Below, piece after piece: positions 39,123 to 47,338 of a stretch of DNA of 64,000 bases. A model generated the notes under the pieces. The model ran no database searches. It saw only the letters and a list, made by a program, of their open reading frames with translations, and was not told the origin of the DNA. Positions within the stretch are counted from its first letter, which is position 1. Each line of letters opens with the position of its first letter. The translations under genes and the position numbers were made by a program. Source of the DNA: Neobacillus mesonae (lineage in GTDB: Bacteria; Bacillota; Bacilli; Paenibacillales; Paenibacillaceae); NCBI GenBank assembly GCA_023715865.1, contig JAMBOW010000003.1, forward strand, positions 354,462 to 418,461, read 5' to 3'.

Positions 39123-40145
39123 TCACTGTTCGGTATCGCCGCTTGCTGATTTGTCGATAGTGGATTTTTGCTCGACTTCTTCAGGTTCTGTAGGATTAAC
39201 GATCTCCTCAACATAGGTTTTTAGTTCTTCTGAGTCTCGAACAGTTAGGACAGCAGCTCCGCCGATTTTTTCCTCAACTAGCAGGCTCATTGGGGGAACC
39301 TGTTCACTGCCTTTGAAATTGCTTTGATATCCGAGTGAGGCCAGCTTCCACATATCATTAAGCGAAAGATTCGTGTCGATATAAGGATTGACATCGTTTA
39401 GGATGGAAGGCAGCTTGGCGATGGACGTTGTAGTTTGCATTTTATCAGCTATAGCGCTGATCAAATCACGCTGACGTTCTGTTCTTGAGAAGTCCGACAG
39501 GGCATCGTGTCTAAAGCGGACATACATCAACGCCTTTTCACCATCCAGATGCTGCATTCCTTGCTTGAGATCGATATCATATTCGTGATTATCTGCTTTA
39601 CTGACGTAATGCATATCCTTCTCTACTTCAAAATCAATGCCGCCGATTGCGTCGACAAGTGCAATGAATCCTTGAAAGTCTGTGTATACATAATATTGAA
39701 TAGGAATGCCAAGCAAATCGCTCGCTGCCTGCATCGCAACATTGGGACCATGCGTTATGGCCGTATTAATGCGGTCGCTGCCATAGCCAGGAATTTCGGT
39801 ATATGTATCGCGAAGGAGAGAGAATAAAGATATTTTTTTAGTTACAGGGTTTAAGGAGGCGACCATCATGGTATCCGATCTTGGAATTTCACCTTCGGCC
39901 GTACCTCTGGCGTCCACACCCATCAGCAGGATGTTTACCGGCTCTTTTCCTTCCCATTTTGGAGGTTCCGGTGTTTTCTCTTGATCTACCTTCTCCACAT
40001 TATAGAAAGGGGATTCCTCGCCTTCCTTTTGTAAATCTTGCAGTTCATTTACAACAGAAGTAAAATAATAAGCTGCAGGTAGAACCACAGCAAGGGTTAC
40101 TACGGTAAGAACTGTCCACAGAATTCGTTTGGTCTTCTTGGTCAT
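39123..40145 (-). CDS. LytR-CpsA-Psr (LCP) family cell-wall polymer ligase
   Basis: 340 aa. One N-terminal membrane helix (about 8-28), extracellular LCP domain with VNILLMGVDARG, RSDTMMVASLNP, SLLRDTYTEIPG, RINTAITHG, and the conserved Arg/Asp cluster ALMYVRFRHDALSDFSRTERQRDL. LCP proteins attach teichoic acids or other anionic polymers to peptidoglycan. Acidic/Ser-rich C-terminal tail. Divergent from bcp. Confidence 0.92.
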   Translation of the reverse strand: MTKKTKRILWTVLTVVTLAVVLPAAYYFTSVVNELQDLQKEGEESPFYNVEKVDQEKTPEPPKWEGKEPVNILLMGVDARGTAEGEIPRSDTMMVASLNPVTKKISLFSLLRDTYTEIPGYGSDRINTAITHGPNVAMQAASDLLGIPIQYYVYTDFQGFIALVDAIGGIDFEVEKDMHYVSKADNHEYDIDLKQGMQHLDGEKALMYVRFRHDALSDFSRTERQRDLISAIADKMQTTTSIAKLPSILNDVNPYIDTNLSLNDMWKLASLGYQSNFKGSEQVPPMSLLVEEKIGGAAVLTVRDSEELKTYVEEIVNPTEPEEVEQKSTIDKSASGDTEQ

Positions 40146-40307
40146 CTGGAGCTCTTCCTTTCACGGTCACATAAATTAAGCTGCTTAGCGAAGAAGGCGT
40201 CAATTTACAATAATATACAAATGATTTCTTTGTACATTATAAGTTCTTTTAGGGATACAAATCAATTATTGGATGTTTCTTGCATAAACAGAAGGAGTGA
40301 AAGCAGC

Positions 40308-40781
40308 ATGAATATAACTATCGGCGCACAGGCGCCTGATTTTGAGCTTGAAGGAAACGGCGGACAGAAGATAAAGCTTTCAGATTTCCGCGGTAAACGG
40401 GTAGTGCTCTATTTTTATCCTAAGGATATGACCGCTTCATGTACGGACGAAGCATGCCAGTTCCGGGATGCCCACGAATCTTTTGAGGAAATGAACACGG
40501 TTATTTTGGGCGTAAGCACAGACCCGGTGAGCAGGCATGATAAGTTTATTGATAAATATAATCTGCCATTCAGTCTCTTATCAGACGAGGATCATCAGGT
40601 GTCCGAATTGTATGGTGTTTGGCAGCTGAAGAAAATGTATGGCAAAGAGTTCATGGGCAGTGTTAGATCCACTTTTTTGATTGATGAAGAAGGAATATTG
40701 GTAAATGAATGGCGCAAGGTTAAAGTGAAGGGTCACATCGAAGATGCACTTGCATTTATTAAGACAAATTTAGACAAGTAA
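40308..40781 (+). CDS. bcp: Thioredoxin-dependent peroxiredoxin, Bcp type
   Basis: 157 aa atypical 2-Cys/1-Cys peroxiredoxin. Peroxidatic and putative resolving Cys lie five residues apart in FYPKDMTASCTDEACQFRD, where most homologues read TPGCTTEAC. GVSTDPVSRHDKF and LLSDEDHQV complete the fold. Start 40308 (MNITIGAQAPDFEL) has GAAGGAGTG upstream; an in-frame ATG at 40221 lacks one. Confidence 0.92.
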   Translation: MNITIGAQAPDFELEGNGGQKIKLSDFRGKRVVLYFYPKDMTASCTDEACQFRDAHESFEEMNTVILGVSTDPVSRHDKFIDKYNLPFSLLSDEDHQVSELYGVWQLKKMYGKEFMGSVRSTFLIDEEGILVNEWRKVKVKGHIEDALAFIKTNLDK

Positions 40782-40806
40782 TTTTATATGAAGAATGATT
40801 TCAAAG

Positions 40807-40831
40807 CCGATCCAGCAGGATCGGTTTTTTT
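40807..40831 (+). terminator. Terminator after bcp
   Basis: CCGATCC-AGCA-GGATCGG followed by seven Ts. Confidence 0.9.
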
Positions 40832-40980
40832 GTATGCTACTGAGAAATTAACCCTGGCGATATAGAATGAATCCTGACTGTAACGAATAAGGATTGCCTT
40901 CATCCTATAATTAGAATATTATCTAATTAGCTATATTACTAATTATATAATCGTTGATATGGAAGGAGGATGAAGGGGTA

Positions 40981-42228
40981 ATGCCTATAAATAAGAGGCT
41001 TAGGATCACGACGATAGGAGTATCTCCATATAACAAGCTGTTTCTTGCTGGTGTAATCAAGGGGGTAGGGGAACGTTTTTTTCAAGTTGCGCTGCTTTCA
41101 ATAATGGCCAGTACGGCTAACTCTGGTTTTGCCATTGGAGCGGTGTTAGCTTTAAGGGTGCTTCCTTTTTTACTTTTGGCGCCCTTCAGCGGCTGGCTGC
41201 TTGCTCATGTGTCGCATGTTAGGATGCTAAAGAGCATCGATTTTGCGCGTTCTGTCCTTGCTTTGCTTCCGTTGTTTGCACAGGATGGACATTTGATCGG
41301 GTTGCTGATTGCTGCTCAGGTCATGTTATCCTGCGGTGAGGCCATGTATGCTCCTGCACGCAGGGCTGTCATTCCTTTGATGGTTAAGCAGGATGAGCTT
41401 GGTCGTGTCAACAGTCTGGAGCAGGTGATGACGGGAGTCATATTAATCGTAGGCTCGGTTACAGGGGGAGTCGTGTCGTACTTATTTGGCACAAATACAG
41501 CGTTTATCATTCAATGTATAGCGTTTGTTTGCTCCGGCTGGCTGGTTTCTTCCATTCGCTTGTCTGAACAGATTTCTGTGCAAGCAAAGGATAAAAAAGT
41601 AGAAGTAGAATACCCCAAACCAGGGAAACGCAGCGTTTATTTCCTTGTCAAATGTTCTGCTCCTCTTCAAATGCTCATCATCTATGAACTTATGATTACA
41701 TTTCCGGGCGGCATTGAAAATGTAATGATCAGCATGTACGCTGCTGAGGTATACGGGATGGGGAATTTGGGTGTGGGAATACTCTATGGTGCACTTGGGC
41801 TTGGCCTGTTTATGAGTTACTTTGTATCGCAACACATTAGAAATTCCCTGTTTGGTCTTGCCATTTTGACTTTGGCTTTGGAAAGCGCCATGCTGATTTG
41901 GCTCAGTTATACCTCGTATTTTGCTTTAGCGGTTCTAATTTGTGTTCTGCAATCCTTTTTTGCGGGTATCACGAATGCGCTCATGGATACAAAGCTTATG
42001 CAGGAGACACCGATCCAGCATCAAGGTATCCTGTTCGGGTGGCTGGCGGCTTTATCCAATACACTATTTGGGATGTCCATGTTTATTGCCGGTTATCTAA
42101 CGGCATATATTGAATTAAGGGCGTTGGGGAGATGGGGAGGTATTTTGTACGCAATCATTGCTGCTGTTCTATGGCTGTATTTGATGATACGAGTGCGGAA
42201 ACACAACTTTAATAATAGAACTATATAA
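40981..42228 (+). CDS. MFS transporter
   Basis: 415 aa with about 12 hydrophobic helices and a central loop (about 190-205, rich in Lys/Glu) typical of major facilitator transporters. N-terminal NKLFLAGVIKGVGERFFQVALLSIMAS and the RVLPFLLLAPFSGWLLAH loop match the MFS_3/enterobactin-exporter-like group. ATG 40981 follows GGAAGGAGGATG. Substrate unknown; single gene. Confidence 0.85.
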   Translation: MPINKRLRITTIGVSPYNKLFLAGVIKGVGERFFQVALLSIMASTANSGFAIGAVLALRVLPFLLLAPFSGWLLAHVSHVRMLKSIDFARSVLALLPLFAQDGHLIGLLIAAQVMLSCGEAMYAPARRAVIPLMVKQDELGRVNSLEQVMTGVILIVGSVTGGVVSYLFGTNTAFIIQCIAFVCSGWLVSSIRLSEQISVQAKDKKVEVEYPKPGKRSVYFLVKCSAPLQMLIIYELMITFPGGIENVMISMYAAEVYGMGNLGVGILYGALGLGLFMSYFVSQHIRNSLFGLAILTLALESAMLIWLSYTSYFALAVLICVLQSFFAGITNALMDTKLMQETPIQHQGILFGWLAALSNTLFGMSMFIAGYLTAYIELRALGRWGGILYAIIAAVLWLYLMIRVRKHNFNNRTI

Positions 42229-42329
42229 ATCTACTAAATTTTAGTCTTTTTTAGCTGTCCCCTTCATAAGATAGCAGTGTAAATCTCAAATACTATCTGA
42301 ATTAATATAAATGATGGGGGCGGTAGAAG

Positions 42330-43754
42330 ATGAAAACAAAGACAAGCGTAATATCAGGTATTATCTTTTTATTTATAGTGGCAGTAATGGTGTACATAAT
42401 TCCTACTCAAATGGCGAACTCCGCTGATTCATCATCTGAGACAGATTTAATAGAGAACATAAATCTAGCTGGTAACAAAGTAATAGATTTAAGCTCATAT
42501 AATAAAGCGGCGGAACACACAAAGCTGATAACAGCAGCGGAGCTGCCATCTTACAGCTCGTCAAAAAAGGAGCAAACAGAGCAAGCTAATGTATCATCTC
42601 TTAAAGTAAAAAACGTAAAGGAAGAGCAAGTTAAAGAGACTCCGATGACATCTGATAGCTCAACTATAGTATCAAATCAAGCCTCTAAATCCAGCAGTAA
42701 CAAAACAGTGTACCTCACATTCGATGATGGTCCGGGGAAACATACAGCTGAAGTGCTGGATATCCTGGAGGATTACGAGATTCCTGCCACTTTTTTTGTT
42801 CTCGGTAAGTATGTAGAGACCTATCCTGAGCTAATCTATCGCATGCATGAACAAGGGCATGCGATCGGGAATCATACCTATAATCATGACTATGCCGAAT
42901 TGTATGACAATTTTCCGGGATTCTGGTCGCAGATTAAGAGTACTGAAGATGCGATTCGGCTTATCACTGGTAGTCGGCCCCAGCTTGTCCGTGCACCGGG
43001 CGGAACATTTGGCCATTTCGATCAAGCCTATTTTGATCTGCTGGATCAAGCGGGATACACAGTCGTAGACTGGAATGTAGACAGCGGTGATTCCAAACGC
43101 GCCGGAGTGCCGGCTAAGGAGATTGTTCAGAACGCTACAAATGTTAAATTAGACAAAGACCTTGTTATTCTGCTCCATGACGGTGGGAATCATGAAGAGA
43201 CTGTAAAGGCCCTCCCTGAAATTATTGAATATTATAAAGAGATGGGATATGCATTTGCTGTGCTTGATCCTTCCGAGAAGCCTGTTCAATTCAGGGTGAA
43301 AAACGATGAGAGCACCAAAAAAAGGTTTCAGCCAAGCAAGGAGTGGATAATTAATGTTATCGCCGGCAACGCTGATTTGTTTGAAAAGGGGCCTGCGCTT
43401 ATCATTGAAGCAGGAAAGCAGGTCACTGAATTAAAGTATGGTGAATATCGATTGGAGAAGGGGCAATATCTTGTTCCGCTAAGAGACGTGATTGAAAAAT
43501 TCGGCGGATCTGCTTTGTGGAAGGCGAAGGAACGGGAAGCTGTAGTTGTGCTCGGAGGCTCTCATATAACTGTAAAGCCTGAGGATCAGATGATCACCGC
43601 TGTTAAAGGAGAGGCATCGTATTCAGCAAAAACGGATATTTACATGCGTGACGGAGCCATTTGGGTTCCGTTAAGGACACTCTTGGAAGCAGCTGATCAC
43701 AGGGTAGTATCCTTGGCTCGCGGCACAGAGGAAGTTGTTGTGAGGGCATCGTAG
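42330..43754 (+). CDS. Polysaccharide deacetylase with copper-amine-oxidase-N domain
   Basis: 474 aa. N-terminal membrane anchor/signal (about 7-27), a Ser/Lys/Glu-rich linker to ~128, NodB deacetylase (about 130-315) with TFDDGPG (catalytic Asp and metal Asp), HTYNHDY (metal His pair), RAPGG, DWNVDSGD and ILLHDGG, followed by a C-terminal stalk domain (about 360-474; YLVPLRDVIEKFGGSALWK, IWVPLRTLLEAADHRV). Likely deacetylates peptidoglycan or a wall polymer (PgdA-like). Start codon ATG 42330 with GATGGGGGCGG upstream. Confidence 0.9.
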   Translation: MKTKTSVISGIIFLFIVAVMVYIIPTQMANSADSSSETDLIENINLAGNKVIDLSSYNKAAEHTKLITAAELPSYSSSKKEQTEQANVSSLKVKNVKEEQVKETPMTSDSSTIVSNQASKSSSNKTVYLTFDDGPGKHTAEVLDILEDYEIPATFFVLGKYVETYPELIYRMHEQGHAIGNHTYNHDYAELYDNFPGFWSQIKSTEDAIRLITGSRPQLVRAPGGTFGHFDQAYFDLLDQAGYTVVDWNVDSGDSKRAGVPAKEIVQNATNVKLDKDLVILLHDGGNHEETVKALPEIIEYYKEMGYAFAVLDPSEKPVQFRVKNDESTKKRFQPSKEWIINVIAGNADLFEKGPALIIEAGKQVTELKYGEYRLEKGQYLVPLRDVIEKFGGSALWKAKEREAVVVLGGSHITVKPEDQMITAVKGEASYSAKTDIYMRDGAIWVPLRTLLEAADHRVVSLARGTEEVVVRAS

Positions 43755-43904
43755 AGCTCCTAGATTTCCAATTTTAAGGATATGATTTCTGCTAACCGTT
43801 GATGAGACTTAGAATTCAGGCATTGACAAAAAATGCTTGACTTCAAGCGCTGATTTTAATATGTTTATATCACGGTTTAGCTGATCATCATATCAGTTAA
43901 GCAG

Positions 43905-44002
43905 GAACGTGATTAAAGGGGAGTAGCTGTACAGCAAAGTCGTCAGTTCGGGAATAATCCCCGGCTTTGTTGGCAACCATTCGTTGTTAGCGAGACCTTT
44001 AC
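43905..44002 (+). ncRNA. yybP-ykoY riboswitch (Mn2+ sensing)
   Basis: The hallmark AAAGGGGAGTAGC (43915-43926) is followed by a stem, a CCCCGG stretch and TGTTGGCAACCATT, then the P1 closing strand before a terminator. Position directly in front of a TerC/YkoY-family gene agrees with the known Mn2+ riboswitch class. Confidence 0.85.
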
Positions 44003-44025
44003 CACATGACTGTGGTAGAGGTCTC
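43990..44025 (+). terminator. First leader terminator of the TerC-family gene
   Basis: GAGACCTTTACCACA pairs with TGTGGTAGAGGTCTC over a 4-nt loop, followed by TTTTTTG. It is the likely switch terminator that Mn2+ binding disrupts. Confidence 0.85.
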
Positions 44026-44033
44026 TTTTTTGT

Positions 44034-44066
44034 GAGACCTTTGCCGACCGGCGAAGGTTTTTTTTA
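44034..44066 (+). terminator. Second leader terminator-like hairpin
   Basis: CCTTTGCCG pairs with CGGCGAAGG and is followed by eight Ts, only 24 bp before the start codon of the TerC gene. Confidence 0.65.
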
Positions 44067-44091
44067 TTATAATTATTTAGGAGGATGTTTC

Positions 44092-44913
44092 ATGGAGTTG
44101 TTTTTAGAGTACGGATGGGTACTATTAGTACTCATTGTGCTAGAGGGACTGCTCGCGGCAGATAACGCACTGGTCCTTGCTATTATGGTGAAACACTTGC
44201 CTGAAGAGCAGCGTAAAAGAGCCTTGTTCTATGGTCTGCTGGGTGCCTTCGTATTCCGTCTGGCATCACTGTTCGTTATTTCGTTCCTTGTCGACATATG
44301 GCAGGTTCAAGCGGTCGGTGCTCTTTACCTCTTGTACATTTCAATCAATCACACGGTGAAGCACTTCCTGCACAAGCGTCAAACACAGGATGCAAAGCCG
44401 AAGCCGGAAAAGCAGAAGAAGAAATCCGGATTCTGGATGACCGTTCTGAAGGTAGAGCTTGCCGATATCGCGTTTGCGGTTGACTCCATCCTTGCTGCGG
44501 TTGCTCTCGCTGTTGCATTGCCGCCAAGCGGAATTCCGAATATCGGAGGGCTTGATGGAGGACAATTTATCGTAATCTTCCTCGGCGGATTTATTGGTCT
44601 CGTCATTATGCGTTTTGCCGCAAGCTTCTTCGTCAAGTTGCTGGAGCAGCGTCCAGGACTCGAGCTTGCTGCCTTCATTATCGTAGGTTGGGTAGGGGTC
44701 AAACTGGCCGTTATTACACTTGCACACCCTGACGTAGGTCTTATTGATGAGCACTTCCCGCACAACAGTATTTGGAAGGCCAGCTTCTACATCGTACTTG
44801 TACTGATTGCATTAATTGGCTGGTTTGGCTCCTCTAAGAAGGAAGTTAATGAAGATGATCTTGCAACCAAAGAATTGGAAGAAGTACAGCCTGGTAAAGA
44901 GACATCGAAGTAA
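44092..44913 (+). CDS. TerC family membrane protein (YkoY/YceF-like Mn exporter)
   Basis: 273 aa, about seven membrane helices. Seen: LLAADNALVLAIMVKHLP with the conserved Asp-Asn pair of helix I and KVELADIAFAVDSILAAVAL with the second acidic motif, both TerC signatures. A cytoplasmic Lys-rich loop (KPKPEKQKKKSG) separates the halves. Relatives in B. subtilis export Mn2+ to metallate secreted enzymes. ATG 44092 with TAGGAGG upstream; an in-frame extension to 43984 runs through the leader terminators and is not real. Expected to be induced by Mn2+ through the riboswitch. Confidence 0.92.
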   Translation: MELFLEYGWVLLVLIVLEGLLAADNALVLAIMVKHLPEEQRKRALFYGLLGAFVFRLASLFVISFLVDIWQVQAVGALYLLYISINHTVKHFLHKRQTQDAKPKPEKQKKKSGFWMTVLKVELADIAFAVDSILAAVALAVALPPSGIPNIGGLDGGQFIVIFLGGFIGLVIMRFAASFFVKLLEQRPGLELAAFIIVGWVGVKLAVITLAHPDVGLIDEHFPHNSIWKASFYIVLVLIALIGWFGSSKKEVNEDDLATKELEEVQPGKETSK

Positions 44914-44955
44914 TCCAATTTCATTGAATGAATTGAACAGTTCACAATATCCCTG

Positions 44956-44987
44956 AAGACCCGGAGAATTCCTCCGGGTCTTTTTTG
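44956..44987 (+). terminator. Terminator after TerC gene
   Basis: GACCCGGAG (44958-44966) pairs with CTCCGGGTC (44972-44980), followed by TTTTTT. Confidence 0.92.
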
Positions 44988-45113
44988 TTTTTTTATATAG
45001 TTCAGGACGATGAGTGTTGCTTACATGTATTTTCTAGCGTCTATATCATTTATGAATTGGAAATAATAGAGATCATATAGATGAAAATCAGCTGTTTATA
45101 GGAGGTAAGGCAA

Positions 45114-46088
45114 ATGGATTTCTTAAAAACTAGTGATTACGCAGCTAGCTTGCTCGATAAAGTGGTACAGCGGGTGGAGACCGTAATCGTAGGCAAGCGG
45201 AAAGAAATTCGGCTGATTCTGATGGCGATGCTGTCTGGAGGACATATTTTGCTGGAGGATGTGCCGGGGACAGGCAAGACCAAACTTATAAAGACCATAT
45301 CTTCCTGTCTAGGAGCAAGCTTTGGACGGATCCAGTTCACTCCTGATGTCATGCCGTCTGATGTCATAGGAACCTCTATATTTAAGCCGATTACAGGGGA
45401 TTTTGAGTATAGATCCGGGCCCATTATGGCGAATATTGTGCTGGGTGATGAAATTAATCGTGCAGCGCCCCGTACTCAATCTGCTTTACTTGAAGCGATG
45501 GAAGAAAAAAATGTAACGGTAGACGGTGCTACCTACGCTTTGCCGCGTCCGTTTTTGTTGATGGCTACTCAGAATCCGCTGCAGTTTGAAGGTACGTTTC
45601 GTCTGCCTGAGGCACAGCTCGACCGTTTCATGATCAAGCTCAGCTTGGGTTATCCCGGTCTTGATGAAGAAGTAGAAATGATGAACCGTCAAGAAGGTGG
45701 GATCGACGTGGCAATCAAACCCGTCATGCTGGCAGAGGAGCTTGTCAAGATGCAGCGGGAAACAAAAAACGTGCTTGTAGATCCAATGATTAAGCAGTAT
45801 ATTGCCCGTTTTGCTGCCCACTCCAGAACTCATCCACAGCTTCTGCTCGGGATAAGTCCGAGAGGAAGTATTGCCTGGATGAGTGCCGCACAAGCTGCGG
45901 CATATATGAATGGAAGAATGTATGCTATTCCTGATGATGTAAAGGAAGTAGCAGTCCCTGTACTAAGTCACCGGGTTCGGAGCCGCTCTGAGTTTTCTCA
46001 GGATCAAGCCGCAGAGTCTATTATCCGTTCTATGCTGCAGGAGATTCCGATACCTGTACAGCCAGCTTCCGCTAAAAGGTACGTCTGA
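45114..46088 (+). CDS. MoxR family AAA+ ATPase
   Basis: 324 aa. Walker A EDVPGTGKTK, Walker B VLGDEINRA, sensor 1 LMATQNP, and ISPRGSIAWMSAAQA near the C-terminus. MoxR chaperones act on partner proteins, usually with a DUF58 protein and a transglutaminase or VWA protein next door, exactly the order seen here. ATAGGAGGTAAG precedes ATG 45114. Two bases separate it from the DUF58 gene. Confidence 0.93.
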   Translation: MDFLKTSDYAASLLDKVVQRVETVIVGKRKEIRLILMAMLSGGHILLEDVPGTGKTKLIKTISSCLGASFGRIQFTPDVMPSDVIGTSIFKPITGDFEYRSGPIMANIVLGDEINRAAPRTQSALLEAMEEKNVTVDGATYALPRPFLLMATQNPLQFEGTFRLPEAQLDRFMIKLSLGYPGLDEEVEMMNRQEGGIDVAIKPVMLAEELVKMQRETKNVLVDPMIKQYIARFAAHSRTHPQLLLGISPRGSIAWMSAAQAAAYMNGRMYAIPDDVKEVAVPVLSHRVRSRSEFSQDQAAESIIRSMLQEIPIPVQPASAKRYV

Positions 46089-46090
46089 CC

Positions 46091-47308
46091 ATGTGGAGGA
46101 CAATTCGAACTTTTACTTTTATGCTGTTGTTATTATCCGGAGTAACGCTTGCTTACAGTATTCAGGGAGGAAGCACCTTGCTGTTCCTCTTGATATGCTC
46201 TGCATTTATAGTTGGGAACGGCATGCTGGTTCTTATAATGAAGCCTCGAAATATAAGTGTGAGAAGGACACTAAATTTGGAAAGGATAACAGCCGGCGAC
46301 AAAGCGGAGGTTCATGTGGAACTTAAAGCTGACATGCCTTGGTCTTTGCTATGGCTCAAAATTGAGGCCGAAGGAGAAGGGCTTGAACATTCCCAAATTA
46401 TTTTTACAGGTAGGTCCCGAACTTATAATTACACCTATTCAATCCGTGCAATACACCGGGGAGTGTATTCTTTTCAAACCTGTAAAGTCACCTGGGGCGA
46501 TACATTCGGCTGGTTTACACGCAGCTGCCGGGTCGAGGCTCCTTGCACACTCATCGTACATCCTTCGGCTTGGGCGGGTTCAGATGCATTACGCTATGGA
46601 ACGGCAGCAGCAGTTGAGGGACAGGCATCCCGCTTGAGAAATCCACTCTATGAGATGCCTGCGGGATACGAAATTAGGGAATATGTTCAAGGAGATCCTA
46701 TTCGCCATATCCATTGGAAAAGCACCGCCCGCAGCGGGAAGCTCCAAGTTCGGATCCCCGAAGACAACAGCAGCGGTCAGGCTTATTTGCTGCTTGATAA
46801 CAATGCTGCCTCCTATTTCTACAGAGCGAGGGATGGAAGGTTTCAGTTCTCGTGGGATTCCTACGAGGCAGCCATTTCGGCTTGCGGAGGGCTTCTTCGC
46901 TCCTTATCTAAAATGGAAATCGATGTCCGCATTACTTCTTATTTTGTGGATGAGACGGATCATGAATACAAATGGGAACCGATCGGCGAGGGGCCTATGG
47001 GCCATGTGACGATAATGGAGCAACTCGATGATCTATCGGCTCTGGAACCCTCAGGTACCATGAAGGTGTATGGAGAAGGAGATAAGGCTTCATTTCCGAA
47101 TGGGCTTGGCAGCCGTTTTCCTTATCTTCATCTGCTTCGCGGCACCCAGATTTATTTGATTACGGGTGCGTCTACGACAGTGAATGGCAAGCTTATTCAA
47201 TTGTTAGGCAGGCGGGGGATTCAGGTTGTGATTTGTGAAGTGAACGAAAGTGGACAGATTCGGAACGATGATTCGTCTATGCAGTATATTACGCAGTTGG
47301 TTAACTGA
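46091..47308 (+). CDS. DUF58 domain membrane protein
   Basis: 405 aa. Two N-terminal membrane helices (about 8-45), then the DUF58 (VWA-like) region: YEIREYVQGDPIRHIHWKSTARSGKLQVR is the family signature (about residues 195-222). Part of a moxR-DUF58-transglutaminase operon. Function in this trio is unknown, thought to concern envelope or extracellular complex assembly. Confidence 0.9.
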   Translation: MWRTIRTFTFMLLLLSGVTLAYSIQGGSTLLFLLICSAFIVGNGMLVLIMKPRNISVRRTLNLERITAGDKAEVHVELKADMPWSLLWLKIEAEGEGLEHSQIIFTGRSRTYNYTYSIRAIHRGVYSFQTCKVTWGDTFGWFTRSCRVEAPCTLIVHPSAWAGSDALRYGTAAAVEGQASRLRNPLYEMPAGYEIREYVQGDPIRHIHWKSTARSGKLQVRIPEDNSSGQAYLLLDNNAASYFYRARDGRFQFSWDSYEAAISACGGLLRSLSKMEIDVRITSYFVDETDHEYKWEPIGEGPMGHVTIMEQLDDLSALEPSGTMKVYGEGDKASFPNGLGSRFPYLHLLRGTQIYLITGASTTVNGKLIQLLGRRGIQVVICEVNESGQIRNDDSSMQYITQLVN

Positions 47309-47338
47309 TCATTGTCGATGAGAAGAGGCGAAGGGTAT

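Noticed and set aside
43984..44091. In-frame N-terminal extension of the TerC-family gene
   Set aside because: It runs through the riboswitch terminators; the ATG at 44092 has its own ribosome binding site and gives the normal N-terminus.
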